Shown piece by piece: positions 9,530 through 17,308 of a stretch of 50,551 bases of DNA. Position 1 is the stretch's first letter. Each line of letters opens with the position of its first letter. Below the pieces are notes generated by a model. It saw only the letters and a program-made list of their open reading frames with translations, was not told the DNA's origin and searched no databases. Location of the stretch: NCBI GenBank assembly GCA_937773465.1, contig CALJVK010000006.1, positions 1-50,551 of the forward strand, written 5' to 3'. The stretch comes from an uncultured Flavobacteriaceae bacterium (GTDB taxonomy: Bacteria > Bacteroidota > Bacteroidia > Flavobacteriales > Flavobacteriaceae). A program made the position numbers and the translations under genes.

Positions 9530-10780
9530 TTAAATCATATTAATTTTTTCAGCAATTTTTTTATAGGTACCATCATTTAATTTGGATCTAATTTTAGAAA
9601 ATGCAGAAAGTGTTTCATTTACATCATCAATATTATGAGAAGTTGTTGGTATCAATCTCAATAAGATAAAACCTTTTGGAATAACTGGATAAACTACAAT
9701 AGAACAAAAAATGAAATATTTTTCTCTTAATTCTTTTACCATAACAAAAGCTTCGTGAATATCACCTTTTAAAAATACTGGAGTTACGCAACTTTGAGTT
9801 TTTCCTAAATCAAAATCCTGATCCCTTAATCCACTTTGAAGTGCTTTTACATTATCCCATAACTTAGTCCTTAACTCTGGTCTAGTTTTTAACATTTCAA
9901 GTCTTTTAAGGACTCCTGCTACAAGTTGCATTTGTAAAGATTTTGCAAATACTTGAGACCTCATATTATACTTCAAATAATCAATGATCATTTTGTCTGC
10001 TGCAATAAATGCACCAGTACTTGCCATAGATTTTGCGAAAGTTGCAAAATAGACATCTATCTGATCTTGAACTCCTTGCTCCTCACCAGCTCCAGCTCCA
10101 GTTTCTCCTAAAGTTCCAAAACCATGTGCATCATCGACTAATAATCTAAATTTATATTTACTTTTTAGTTCTGTAATCTCTTTGATCTTTCCTTGTTCAC
10201 CTCTCATTCCAAAAACACCCTCAGAAATAACTAAAATACCTCCACCTGTTTTTTCTGCAATTTTAGTTGCTCTTTCTAAATTAATTACCAGACTATCAAT
10301 ATCATTATGTTGAAAAGTGAATCTTTTTCCGATGTGAAGTCTAACTCCATCAACTATACAAGCGTGACAGTCCATGTCATATACAATTACATCGTTTTTA
10401 GAAACTAAGGAATCTACTGTAGATAAAATCCCTTGATATCCAAAGTTTAAAACGTATGCCTTTTCTTTATTAACGAAATCCGCTAATTCAATTTCTAATT
10501 TTTCATGTAAATGAGTGTGCCCAGACATAAGTCTAGCTCCCATTGGATAAGCTGATCCATATTGTTTTGCAGCTTCAGCATCAAACTCTCTAATTTCAGG
10601 ATGGTTAGCAAGTCCTAGATAATCATTAACACTCCACGTGATAACTTTCTTGCCATTAAAACTCATTCTGTTACTAATTGGACCTTCTAGTTTTGGAAAA
10701 GCAAAGTATCCTTCTGCTACTTTTGCATATTGACCTAATGGACCTTTGTTTGAAATTATTTTGTCAAATAAATCGTTCAT
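9530..10780 (-). CDS. Alpha-oxoamine synthase: serine palmitoyltransferase-like / candidate cysteate fatty-acyl transferase
   Basis: A 416-residue PLP enzyme of the alpha-oxoamine synthase family (KBL/BioF/SPT type). It would condense an amino acid with an acyl-CoA or acyl-ACP while releasing carbon dioxide. Landmarks are ITWSVNDYLGLANHPE, YGSAYPMGARLMSGHT, a ring-stacking His in VYDMDCHACIVDG, the PLP Asp in LLVDDAHGFGTLGETGAGAGEEQG, and the PLP lysine in FATFAKSMASTGAF. The long GAGAGEEQGVQ insert is what I recall from Bacteroidota lipid enzymes, not from BioF. The family includes the Flavobacterium johnsoniae enzyme for capnine, the sulfonolipid base. The adjacent cysteine-synthase-fold gene supports that reading, but an SPT making sphinganine cannot be excluded from sequence alone. 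No biotin or threonine-catabolism genes are nearby. Confidence 0.85.
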   Translation of the reverse strand: MNDLFDKIISNKGPLGQYAKVAEGYFAFPKLEGPISNRMSFNGKKVITWSVNDYLGLANHPEIREFDAEAAKQYGSAYPMGARLMSGHTHLHEKLEIELADFVNKEKAYVLNFGYQGILSTVDSLVSKNDVIVYDMDCHACIVDGVRLHIGKRFTFQHNDIDSLVINLERATKIAEKTGGGILVISEGVFGMRGEQGKIKEITELKSKYKFRLLVDDAHGFGTLGETGAGAGEEQGVQDQIDVYFATFAKSMASTGAFIAADKMIIDYLKYNMRSQVFAKSLQMQLVAGVLKRLEMLKTRPELRTKLWDNVKALQSGLRDQDFDLGKTQSCVTPVFLKGDIHEAFVMVKELREKYFIFCSIVVYPVIPKGFILLRLIPTTSHNIDDVNETLSAFSKIRSKLNDGTYKKIAEKINMI

Positions 10781-10801
10781 TTATATTAGTAAAGTATTTC
10801 A

Positions 10802-10830
10802 CAAAAATAGTATTTATTTTATGTATTCAA
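10802..10830 (-). promoter_or_regulatory. Promoter of the alpha-oxoamine synthase gene
   Basis: On the minus strand TTG (10828-10830) is followed by an 18-base spacer and TATTTTTG (10802-10809), a full match to the Bacteroidota TTG-N17..23-TAnnTTTG promoter. The -33 part lies inside the last codons of the upstream cysteine-synthase-like gene. The synthase can therefore be expressed separately, with a leader of about 15 bases. Confidence 0.65.
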
Positions 10831-11854
10831 TGGGTTTTTCTAACTGAGTTTTTTCAGAATCAAAGAATCCTTGATCAGACATCCATTTGTCATTATAAAT
10901 TTTACTCATGTATCTAGAACCATGATCACAAAAAATCATTACTACAATACTTTCTTTATTAAAAATATTGTTTTTAGAAAGTTGTTTTACTGCCTGCATA
11001 GCAGCTCCAGATGTATATCCAACAAACATACCTTCTTTAAAGGCTATTTCTCTGGAAGAATGAGCGCTTTGTTCATCATTAACTTTTTCAAAAAAATCTA
11101 TTACATCAAAATCAGTTGCAGTTGGAATTAAATTTTTACCAAGACCTTCGATTCTGTAAGGATAAATTTCATCTTCATCAAATTCTTTAGTTTCATGGTA
11201 TTTTTTTAAAACTGAGCCATATGCATCAACTCCAATTATTTTAATATTTGGATTTTTAGATTTTAAATACTGACCAATTCCTGAAATTGTTCCTCCAGTT
11301 CCACTACTTGCCACTAAATGAGTTATTTTCCCGTTTGTTTGTTCCCAAATTTCAGGACCTGTAGAATTAAAATGAGCTTCTGTATTTAATTTATTAAAGT
11401 ACTGATTGACATAAAAAGAACCTTTTATTTCTTCATGTAATCTTTTCGCCACTTGATAATAAGATCTATTGTCATCAGCACTAACATGAGCTGGACAAAC
11501 ATAAACTTTTGCACCCATAGATTTTAACATATCTATTTTATCTGATGATGATTTTGAAGATACTGCCAATATACAATTGTACCCTTTAATCATACTAACC
11601 ATTGATAAACTAAAGCCAGTATTTCCAGATGTAGTTTCTATAATTGTTGAACCCGGTTTTAGCAAACCCTTTTTTTCAGCTGTCTCTATTATGTGAAGAG
11701 CTATCCTGTCTTTATTTGAATGACCTGGATTAAATGCCTCTACTTTTGCGTAAAAATCTCCTGGAATATCTTCAACAATTTTATTTAGTTTCACTAAAGG
11801 TGTATTGCCTATTAACTCCAATATGTTATTAAAAGCTTTAACTTTTTTACTCAT
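10814..11854 (-). CDS. Cysteine-synthase-fold PLP enzyme, candidate cysteate synthase
   Basis: A 346-residue fold-type II PLP enzyme related to CysK and cystathionine beta-synthase. The PLP lysine sits in [12 protein letters not shown] (about residue 48). The phosphate loops are [13 protein letters not shown] and [16 protein letters not shown], and [13 protein letters not shown] is the C-terminal cofactor pocket. SNKDR replaces the usual S-V/I-KDR of cysteine synthases, which hints at altered substrate. Cysteate for sulfonolipids is thought to come from a PLP beta-replacement with sulfite. Position next to the alpha-oxoamine synthase makes a cysteate synthase plausible. Ordinary cysteine synthase or cystathionine beta-synthase remain alternatives. 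Confidence 0.85.
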   Translation of the reverse strand: MSKKVKAFNNILELIGNTPLVKLNKIVEDIPGDFYAKVEAFNPGHSNKDRIALHIIETAEKKGLLKPGSTIIETTSGNTGFSLSMVSMIKGYNCILAVSSKSSSDKIDMLKSMGAKVYVCPAHVSADDNRSYYQVAKRLHEEIKGSFYVNQYFNKLNTEAHFNSTGPEIWEQTNGKITHLVASSGTGGTISGIGQYLKSKNPNIKIIGVDAYGSVLKKYHETKEFDEDEIYPYRIEGLGKNLIPTATDFDVIDFFEKVNDEQSAHSSREIAFKEGMFVGYTSGAAMQAVKQLSKNNIFNKESIVVMIFCDHGSRYMSKIYNDKWMSDQGFFDSEKTQLEKPIEYIK

Positions 11855-11919
11855 AAACTAGTTTTGAACGCATTTAAGTCGACAAAATAATTAAAAAATG
11901 TGTTTAGAACCAAATAATA

Positions 11920-14055
11920 CTAATTATATATATTTTCAAGATCTAAAAGAAAAGCATATTCCTTAGCCAAATCTTTGATAGCTTCAAATCTTCCTGATGA
12001 ACCTCCATGACCAGTTTCCATGTTAGTATTTAAAAATAAATAATTTTGATCTTGCTTGTAATCTCTAAGTTTTGCTACCCATTTAGCCGGTTCCCAATAT
12101 TGAACTTGTGAATCATGAAGTCCAGTAGTCACAAGTAAATTAGGATATTTTAATTTAGATACATTATCATAAGGAGAATAGGACATCATATATTCGTAAT
12201 ATTCTTTTTGGTTTGGATTTCCCCACTCATCGTATTCACTTGTAGTCAATGGGATAGTTTCATCAAGCATTGTAGTAATAACGTCAACAAAAGGCACAGC
12301 AGCTATTACTCCATTATAAAGTTCAGGCGCCATGTTTATCACTGCTCCCATAAGTAAACCACCTGCAGAGCCGCCATAAGCATAACAATGTGCAGAAGAT
12401 GTATACCCCTCAGATACTAAAAACTTTGTACTATCTACAAAATCGTTAAATGAATTTTTTTTATTCAAAAGTTTACCGTTCTCATACCAATCCCTTCCTA
12501 AATATTCACTTCCTCTTACATGAGAAATTGCATATATAAAACCTCTATCTAATAAACTTAACCTGCTTATTGAAAATGATGGATCTATTGTATTTCCATA
12601 AGAACCGTACCCATAAATTAAAAGCGGGTTAGAACCATCTCTTTTAATACCCTTTTTATATATTAACGATATCGGTATTTGATTTCCATCTCTAGAGTCG
12701 GCCCAAATTCTCTCAGTAACATAATTATCTTTACTAAAGTTTTTATCTAAAACCTTATGTTGTTTTAAAACAGTTTTTTCTTTAGTAATCATATCAAATT
12801 CAACTACAGAATATGGCTCATTTAAAGAATTATAGGCATACTTTAATTTTTTTGAATTAAAATCTAAATTGGTAGTCGTATTACTACTGAACGTTTCATT
12901 ATCAAAATTTAAAAAATAATTTTCTGAATCGTCCCATTTTTTAATATTTATTCTATTTAATCCATCGACTCTTTCACTAACAACTAAATGATCTTTAAAA
13001 ATATCAATACCCTCAATTAATACATTTTTTCTGTGTTCAATAACATCTATCCATTTTTCACTAGATGTATCAGAGATTTTAGTTTTCATTAGCTTGTAAT
13101 TATAAGCTTTATCTTTATTTGTAATTATGTAAAAATGATCGTCATAATGATTGATACTATATTCAACTCCCCTTTTTCTCTTATTAAAAAGTTTAAAACT
13201 ATCATTAATATTATCGGCAGATAAAAATTGAAATTCAGATGTTAATGTACTAAATGAAGAAATAATGATAAATTTTTTAGATTTTGATTTAGATACATTA
13301 GTATAGAAAGTCTCATCTTTCTCAAAATAAACTAATTCATCATTTTTATAATCTGTGTTTAAGACATGCTTGAAAATTTTATCATTTCTTAGGGTATTAA
13401 CGTCTCTATTTGTATAAAAAAGTGTAGAATTATCATTTGCCCAAGCAAAACTTCCAGAAGAATTAATTATTTTGTCACTGTAAATTTTTCCTGTTTCTAG
13501 ATTTTTAAACTGAATTGAATATAGTCTCCTTGAAACCACATCCGTACTGAAAGCAACAATTTTATTATCAGGACTAATTTGAAAATTTGACAAATTAAAA
13601 TAGTCGTGTTTTTTTGCCAGTTCATTACAATCAAATAAAATTTCTTCTTTATTATTTAATGAATCCTTAAATCTAGTGTAGATAGGATAGTCTAAGCCCT
13701 CTTTATATTTGGTTTTATACCAATATCCATTCAAAAAATAAGGCACTGACTCATCGTCTTCTTTAATTTTATCCTTAATTTCTTTAAATAATTTATTTTG
13801 TAAATCAAGAGTATGAGATGTCATTTTTTCATAATAATCATTCTCTCTTTCCAAGTAATCAATAACCTCAGGATTTTCCTTTTCTTTTAACCAATAATAA
13901 TCATCAATTCTTATGTCATTAAATTTCTTAAACGAAACTGGTATCTTGTCAGCTAAAGGGGGAATAATTGAATTTTTCAATGGTGGTTTAATTTCGTTGT
14001 TACAAGAAATGACAAACATAGTACTTACAAATAAAAAAAATGAAGTTTTTGTCAT
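11920..14055 (-). CDS. S9 family peptidase (oligopeptidase B-like), lipoprotein
   Basis: A 711-residue prolyl-oligopeptidase family serine peptidase. The N-terminal KTSFFLFVSTMFVISC is a lipoprotein signal with the lipobox cysteine at about residue 18, so it is exported and membrane-anchored. A seven-bladed propeller region (about 70-420) precedes the alpha/beta-hydrolase domain. The catalytic Ser is in YAYGGSAGGLLMGAVI, the Asp in VTTGLHDSQVQYWEP, and the His in METGHGGSSGR. The YDEWGNP block after the Ser is typical of oligopeptidase B, which cuts short peptides after basic residues. The stop of threonine aldolase overlaps the start by four bases, so they share a transcript. Confidence 0.93.
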   Translation of the reverse strand: MTKTSFFLFVSTMFVISCNNEIKPPLKNSIIPPLADKIPVSFKKFNDIRIDDYYWLKEKENPEVIDYLERENDYYEKMTSHTLDLQNKLFKEIKDKIKEDDESVPYFLNGYWYKTKYKEGLDYPIYTRFKDSLNNKEEILFDCNELAKKHDYFNLSNFQISPDNKIVAFSTDVVSRRLYSIQFKNLETGKIYSDKIINSSGSFAWANDNSTLFYTNRDVNTLRNDKIFKHVLNTDYKNDELVYFEKDETFYTNVSKSKSKKFIIISSFSTLTSEFQFLSADNINDSFKLFNKRKRGVEYSINHYDDHFYIITNKDKAYNYKLMKTKISDTSSEKWIDVIEHRKNVLIEGIDIFKDHLVVSERVDGLNRINIKKWDDSENYFLNFDNETFSSNTTTNLDFNSKKLKYAYNSLNEPYSVVEFDMITKEKTVLKQHKVLDKNFSKDNYVTERIWADSRDGNQIPISLIYKKGIKRDGSNPLLIYGYGSYGNTIDPSFSISRLSLLDRGFIYAISHVRGSEYLGRDWYENGKLLNKKNSFNDFVDSTKFLVSEGYTSSAHCYAYGGSAGGLLMGAVINMAPELYNGVIAAVPFVDVITTMLDETIPLTTSEYDEWGNPNQKEYYEYMMSYSPYDNVSKLKYPNLLVTTGLHDSQVQYWEPAKWVAKLRDYKQDQNYLFLNTNMETGHGGSSGRFEAIKDLAKEYAFLLDLENIYN

Positions 14056-15077
14056 ATTTTAAAATTTCTTAAAATTTCAATATATTTTTGATGCATCTGG
14101 TCACTATAATCTTTGTGAGTAACAATTCTTAATTTATTATCTCCCATTGAGATTAACTTAACATTATTCTCTGACATTTTTTCTAAAAAAGTATTTGAAT
14201 CAATATCAGAAGTTAATTGAAAAATTAAAATATTTGTTTCTACTCTTTCAACTTTCTTTATGTAAGTAAGTTTAGAAAGAATATGTTCAATTTCAATAGC
14301 TTTAAGGTGATCTTCTTTTAATCTAATGACGTTATTGTTTAAAGCATAAATTCCACAAGCAGCTAAATATCCAGCCTGTCTCATACCTCCCCCTAACACT
14401 TTCCTTACTCTAATAGCTTTATTAATAAACTCACTTGTTCCAAGTAAGACTGATCCAACTGGACAACCCAAGCCCTTACTTAAACAAATAGAAATTGAAT
14501 CAAATATTTCTCCATATTGGATTGGTTTAGTATTTGTTTTAACCATTGCATTCCAAATCCTTGCACCATCTAAATGATATGATAAATTATTTTGCTTACA
14601 GGTTTTCTTTATTTTAATTAGTTCATTAATATCCCAACAAGCGCCTCCACCTTTATTGGTTGTGTTTTCCACACACACTAATGAAGTTTTGGGACTGTGG
14701 TAAAAATCAGGTGGGTTAATTGAGTTTATAACTTGTTCATTAGTAAACATTCCCCTGTGTCCGTCAATTAATTTGCAAGACACTCCGCTATTAAAACTAA
14801 CACCACCGCCTTCATAATTATAAACATGTGCATATTTATCACATATTAATTGATCACCAGGTTCAGTATGAATTTTTATAGCTGTCTGATTAGCCATAGT
14901 TCCGGATGGAAAAAATAATGCCGATTCTTTTCCAAACATTTTAGCTAACATATTTTCTAATTCATTTACTGTAGGATCTTCTTTAAAAACATCATCACCT
15001 ACTTTAGAGTTAATCATAAACTCCAACATTTTAGCACATGGTTTAGTAACGGTATCACTAATTAAATTTATTGTCAT
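14052..15077 (-). CDS. ltaE: Low-specificity L-threonine aldolase
   Basis: A 341-residue fold-type I PLP enzyme that splits threonine to glycine and acetaldehyde. It opens with INLISDTVTKPCAKML and GDDVFKEDPTVNELE, the family N-terminus. FFPSGTMANQTAI, a PLP-binding Asp in YHLDGARIWNA, and the PLP lysine in SICLSKGLGCPVGSVL follow, then RKVLGGGMRQAGYLAACG. All hallmark residues are intact. It heads the minus-strand run and is divergent from prfB across 128 bases, overlapping the S9 peptidase gene by four bases. Confidence 0.95.
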   Translation of the reverse strand: MTINLISDTVTKPCAKMLEFMINSKVGDDVFKEDPTVNELENMLAKMFGKESALFFPSGTMANQTAIKIHTEPGDQLICDKYAHVYNYEGGGVSFNSGVSCKLIDGHRGMFTNEQVINSINPPDFYHSPKTSLVCVENTTNKGGGACWDINELIKIKKTCKQNNLSYHLDGARIWNAMVKTNTKPIQYGEIFDSISICLSKGLGCPVGSVLLGTSEFINKAIRVRKVLGGGMRQAGYLAACGIYALNNNVIRLKEDHLKAIEIEHILSKLTYIKKVERVETNILIFQLTSDIDSNTFLEKMSENNVKLISMGDNKLRIVTHKDYSDQMHQKYIEILRNFKI

Positions 15078-15165
15078 ATTTTTTTATTAAATATTTAATG
15101 TTTTTGGAATATCAATACTCTAAATATATTAACTATTACAATTTAAATATAAAAATTTAATTAGG

Positions 15166-15197
15166 TTGTTTATAAGTAAATTTAAAATGTATTTTTG
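15166..15197 (+). promoter_or_regulatory. Promoter of prfB
   Basis: TTG (15166-15168), a 21-base spacer and TATTTTTG (15190-15197) match the Bacteroidota promoter consensus. The -7 element ends only eight bases before the prfB ATG at 15206, so the transcript would be nearly leaderless. Confidence 0.6.
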
Positions 15198-15205
15198 TTA
15201 TTCAT

Positions 15206-16286
15206 ATGATAACATTTGATCAAATAAAAAAGCTCCTTGAACGAACTAAATCGTTAAGGGGGTATCTTTGACATAGATTCTAAAAATATTGAAATCTCAA
15301 ATAAAGAGGAGGTTACATTTGATCCTGATTTTTGGAATGATTCTAAAAAAGCTCAAAAAATAATGAAAGAATTACAATCTTTAAAACAATGGGTTAGAGA
15401 TTATAAAAAAGCTGTAACGTTATGCGAAGATCTAGAGGTTTTATACGATTACTTTAAAGATGGAGATGTTGAAGAAAAAGAATTAGAAAGTCATTTTAGA
15501 AATTGTAAAGAACATATTGAAGGAGTCGAATTCAAAAACATGCTTTCTAATGAAGGAGATGAAATGAGTGCTGTAATCCAAATTACAGCAGGAGCTGGAG
15601 GGACTGAAAGCTGTGATTGGGCTCAAATGTTAATGAGAATGTATGTGATGTGGGCAGAAAAAAATAAGTATAAAATAAAAGAATTGGACCTTCAACAAGG
15701 TGATGTTGCAGGAATAAAATCTGTTACGATTGAAATTGATGGAGATTTTGGATTTGGATGGCTTAAAGGAGAAAACGGAGTACATAGGTTAGTTAGAATA
15801 TCACCTTTTGACAGTAATGCTAAAAGGCATACTTCATTTGCCTCAGTTTATGTTTATCCACTTGTAGATGATACTATTGAAATCAATATTAATCCCTCAG
15901 AAATTTCTTGGGAAACAATGAGATCAAGTGGAGCTGGTGGTCAAAATGTAAATAAAGTAGAAACAGCTGTAAGATTAAGACATGCACCCTCAGGAATTGT
16001 TATTGAGAATTCTGAAACTAGATCTCAATTAGAAAATAAAGACAAAGCAATGCGATTACTTAAATCACAACTTTACGAAATTGAATTGAAAGAAAAAATG
16101 AAAGAAAGAGAAAAAATAGAATCAAGTAAAATGAAAATTGAATGGGGATCTCAAATAAGAAATTATGTGCTTCACCCTTATAAATTAATAAAAGATGTAA
16201 GAACTGAGCATGAAACTAATAATATTGATGAAGTTTTAAATGGGGGATTAAATCCATTTTTAAAAGCTTTTTTAATGAGTAATTAA
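15206..16286 (+). CDS. prfB: Peptide chain release factor 2, made by programmed +1 frameshift
   Basis: RF2 ends translation at UGA and UAA. The first 21 codons (MITFDQIKKLLERTKSLRGY then L) run to an in-frame TGA at 15269. A +1 shift there continues as DIDSKNIEISNKEEV to the stop at 16286, giving about 359 residues, the normal RF2 length. The stop-codon recognition motif SPF is in RISPFDSNAKRH, and the peptide-release GGQ is in SSGAGGQNVNKVETAVRL. The shift site is canonical, so this break is biological, unlike the indels elsewhere. It is followed by a HAD gene after one base and may be cotranscribed with it. Confidence 0.97.
15257..15272 (+). promoter_or_regulatory. Programmed +1 ribosomal frameshift site of prfB
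   Basis: The sequence AGGGGGTATCTTTGAC is the classic RF2 autoregulatory element: an internal Shine-Dalgarno-like AGGGGG, three bases, then the slippery CTT and the in-frame TGA followed by C. When RF2 is scarce the ribosome pauses at UGA, slips from CUU to UUU, and reads on. All positions match the textbook element. Confidence 0.96.
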
Positions 16287-16287
16287 T

Positions 16288-16893
16288 ATGAAAACAATAA
16301 TATTTGATTTAGGCGGAGTGTTAGTAGATTGGAATCCTGAATATGTTTATTTAAATGAATTTGACGGAAATAGAAAGAAAATGAATTGGTTTTTTGACAA
16401 CATATGTACATCTGATTGGAATGAAGAACAAGATGGTGGAAAATTAATAAAAACAGCAACTAAAGAAAGAATAAAATTATTTCCAGAACATAAAAAATTA
16501 ATTAAAATGTATTATGGTAGATGGGATGAAATGTTAAAAGGAGAAATTATTGAATCGGTTAATATTTTAAAAAAATTAAAATCGAAAAATTATAAATTAA
16601 TCGCACTTACTAATTGGAGTTTTGAAACATTTCCAGTAGCAATTAAAAGATTTGATTTTTTAAAGTTATTTGATGGAATTGTAGTTTCAGGAAAAATAAA
16701 AATGTTAAAACCTTTTAAAGAAATTTACAACTACACTATAAACAAATACGAACTTTCTCCCTCTGAATGCGTATTTATTGATGATAGATTATCTAATGTT
16801 CAAGGAGCTATAAATTGCGGAATTAAAGGAATACATTTCCAATCTTCAATGCAATTAATAAAAGAACTTAAAAAACTTAATATTGAAATTTAA
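16288..16893 (+). CDS. HAD-family phosphatase (subfamily IA)
   Basis: A 201-residue haloacid-dehalogenase-type hydrolase. Motif I is IIFDLGGVLVDW, motif II is LIALTNWS, the motif III lysine lies in IKMLKPFKEIY, and motif IV is CVFIDDRLSNV. The small helical cap between motifs I and II and the DLGGV variant resemble the YihX-like sugar-phosphate phosphatases, but the substrate is unknown. It starts one base after prfB and its end overlaps the ArsC-like gene, so the three genes probably form one transcript. Confidence 0.87.
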   Translation: MKTIIFDLGGVLVDWNPEYVYLNEFDGNRKKMNWFFDNICTSDWNEEQDGGKLIKTATKERIKLFPEHKKLIKMYYGRWDEMLKGEIIESVNILKKLKSKNYKLIALTNWSFETFPVAIKRFDFLKLFDGIVVSGKIKMLKPFKEIYNYTINKYELSPSECVFIDDRLSNVQGAINCGIKGIHFQSSMQLIKELKKLNIEI

Positions 16894-17236
16894 TCACAAT
16901 ATATTATTACATAACCCCAGATGTAAAAAATCTAGAGAAGCTATTGAGTTTTTAAAATTTCACAATTTAGATTTTGAAATTTTATTATACATGAAAGATG
17001 GATTAGAAATAACTCAGATAAATGAAATCGTATTTAAATTAAATGTAAATCCAATAGATCTTGTAAGAACTCGAGAAAAAATATGGAAAGAAAATTATAA
17101 ATCTGAAAAATTCTCAAATAATGAAATAATAGGTCTTTTACATAAATTTCCAAACTTAATAAAAAGACCAATTTTTATATCAAAAAACAAAGCAATAATA
17201 GCAATTCCACCTGAGAAAATAAATAAAATAATTTAA
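16883..17236 (+). CDS. ArsC/Spx-fold arsenate reductase-like protein
   Basis: A 117-residue thioredoxin-fold protein of the ArsC family. The catalytic-cysteine motif HNPRCKKSREAIEFL is at the N-terminus, and the family's LVRTREKIWKEN and LIKRPIFISKNKAIIAIPPEKI blocks follow. These match glutaredoxin-coupled arsenate reductases, including the YffB-like members with no arsenic role. No ATG is available near the conserved N-terminus. The best start is TTG at 16883, overlapping the HAD stop by 11 bases. No ars genes are nearby, so a role in arsenic resistance should not be assumed. Confidence 0.85.
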   Translation: MKFNHNILLHNPRCKKSREAIEFLKFHNLDFEILLYMKDGLEITQINEIVFKLNVNPIDLVRTREKIWKENYKSEKFSNNEIIGLLHKFPNLIKRPIFISKNKAIIAIPPEKINKII

Positions 17237-17308
17237 TTTAAACTATCATACTTTTTGATTGTCTTAAATATGATCTTACAATGGCAAGATCTTTGATTTA
17301 ATTAGATT

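Noticed and set aside
16883..17236. Arsenic-resistance locus
   Set aside because: Only an ArsC-fold protein is present, with no arsR, arsB or acr3 in the vicinity; family members of this type often have other roles.
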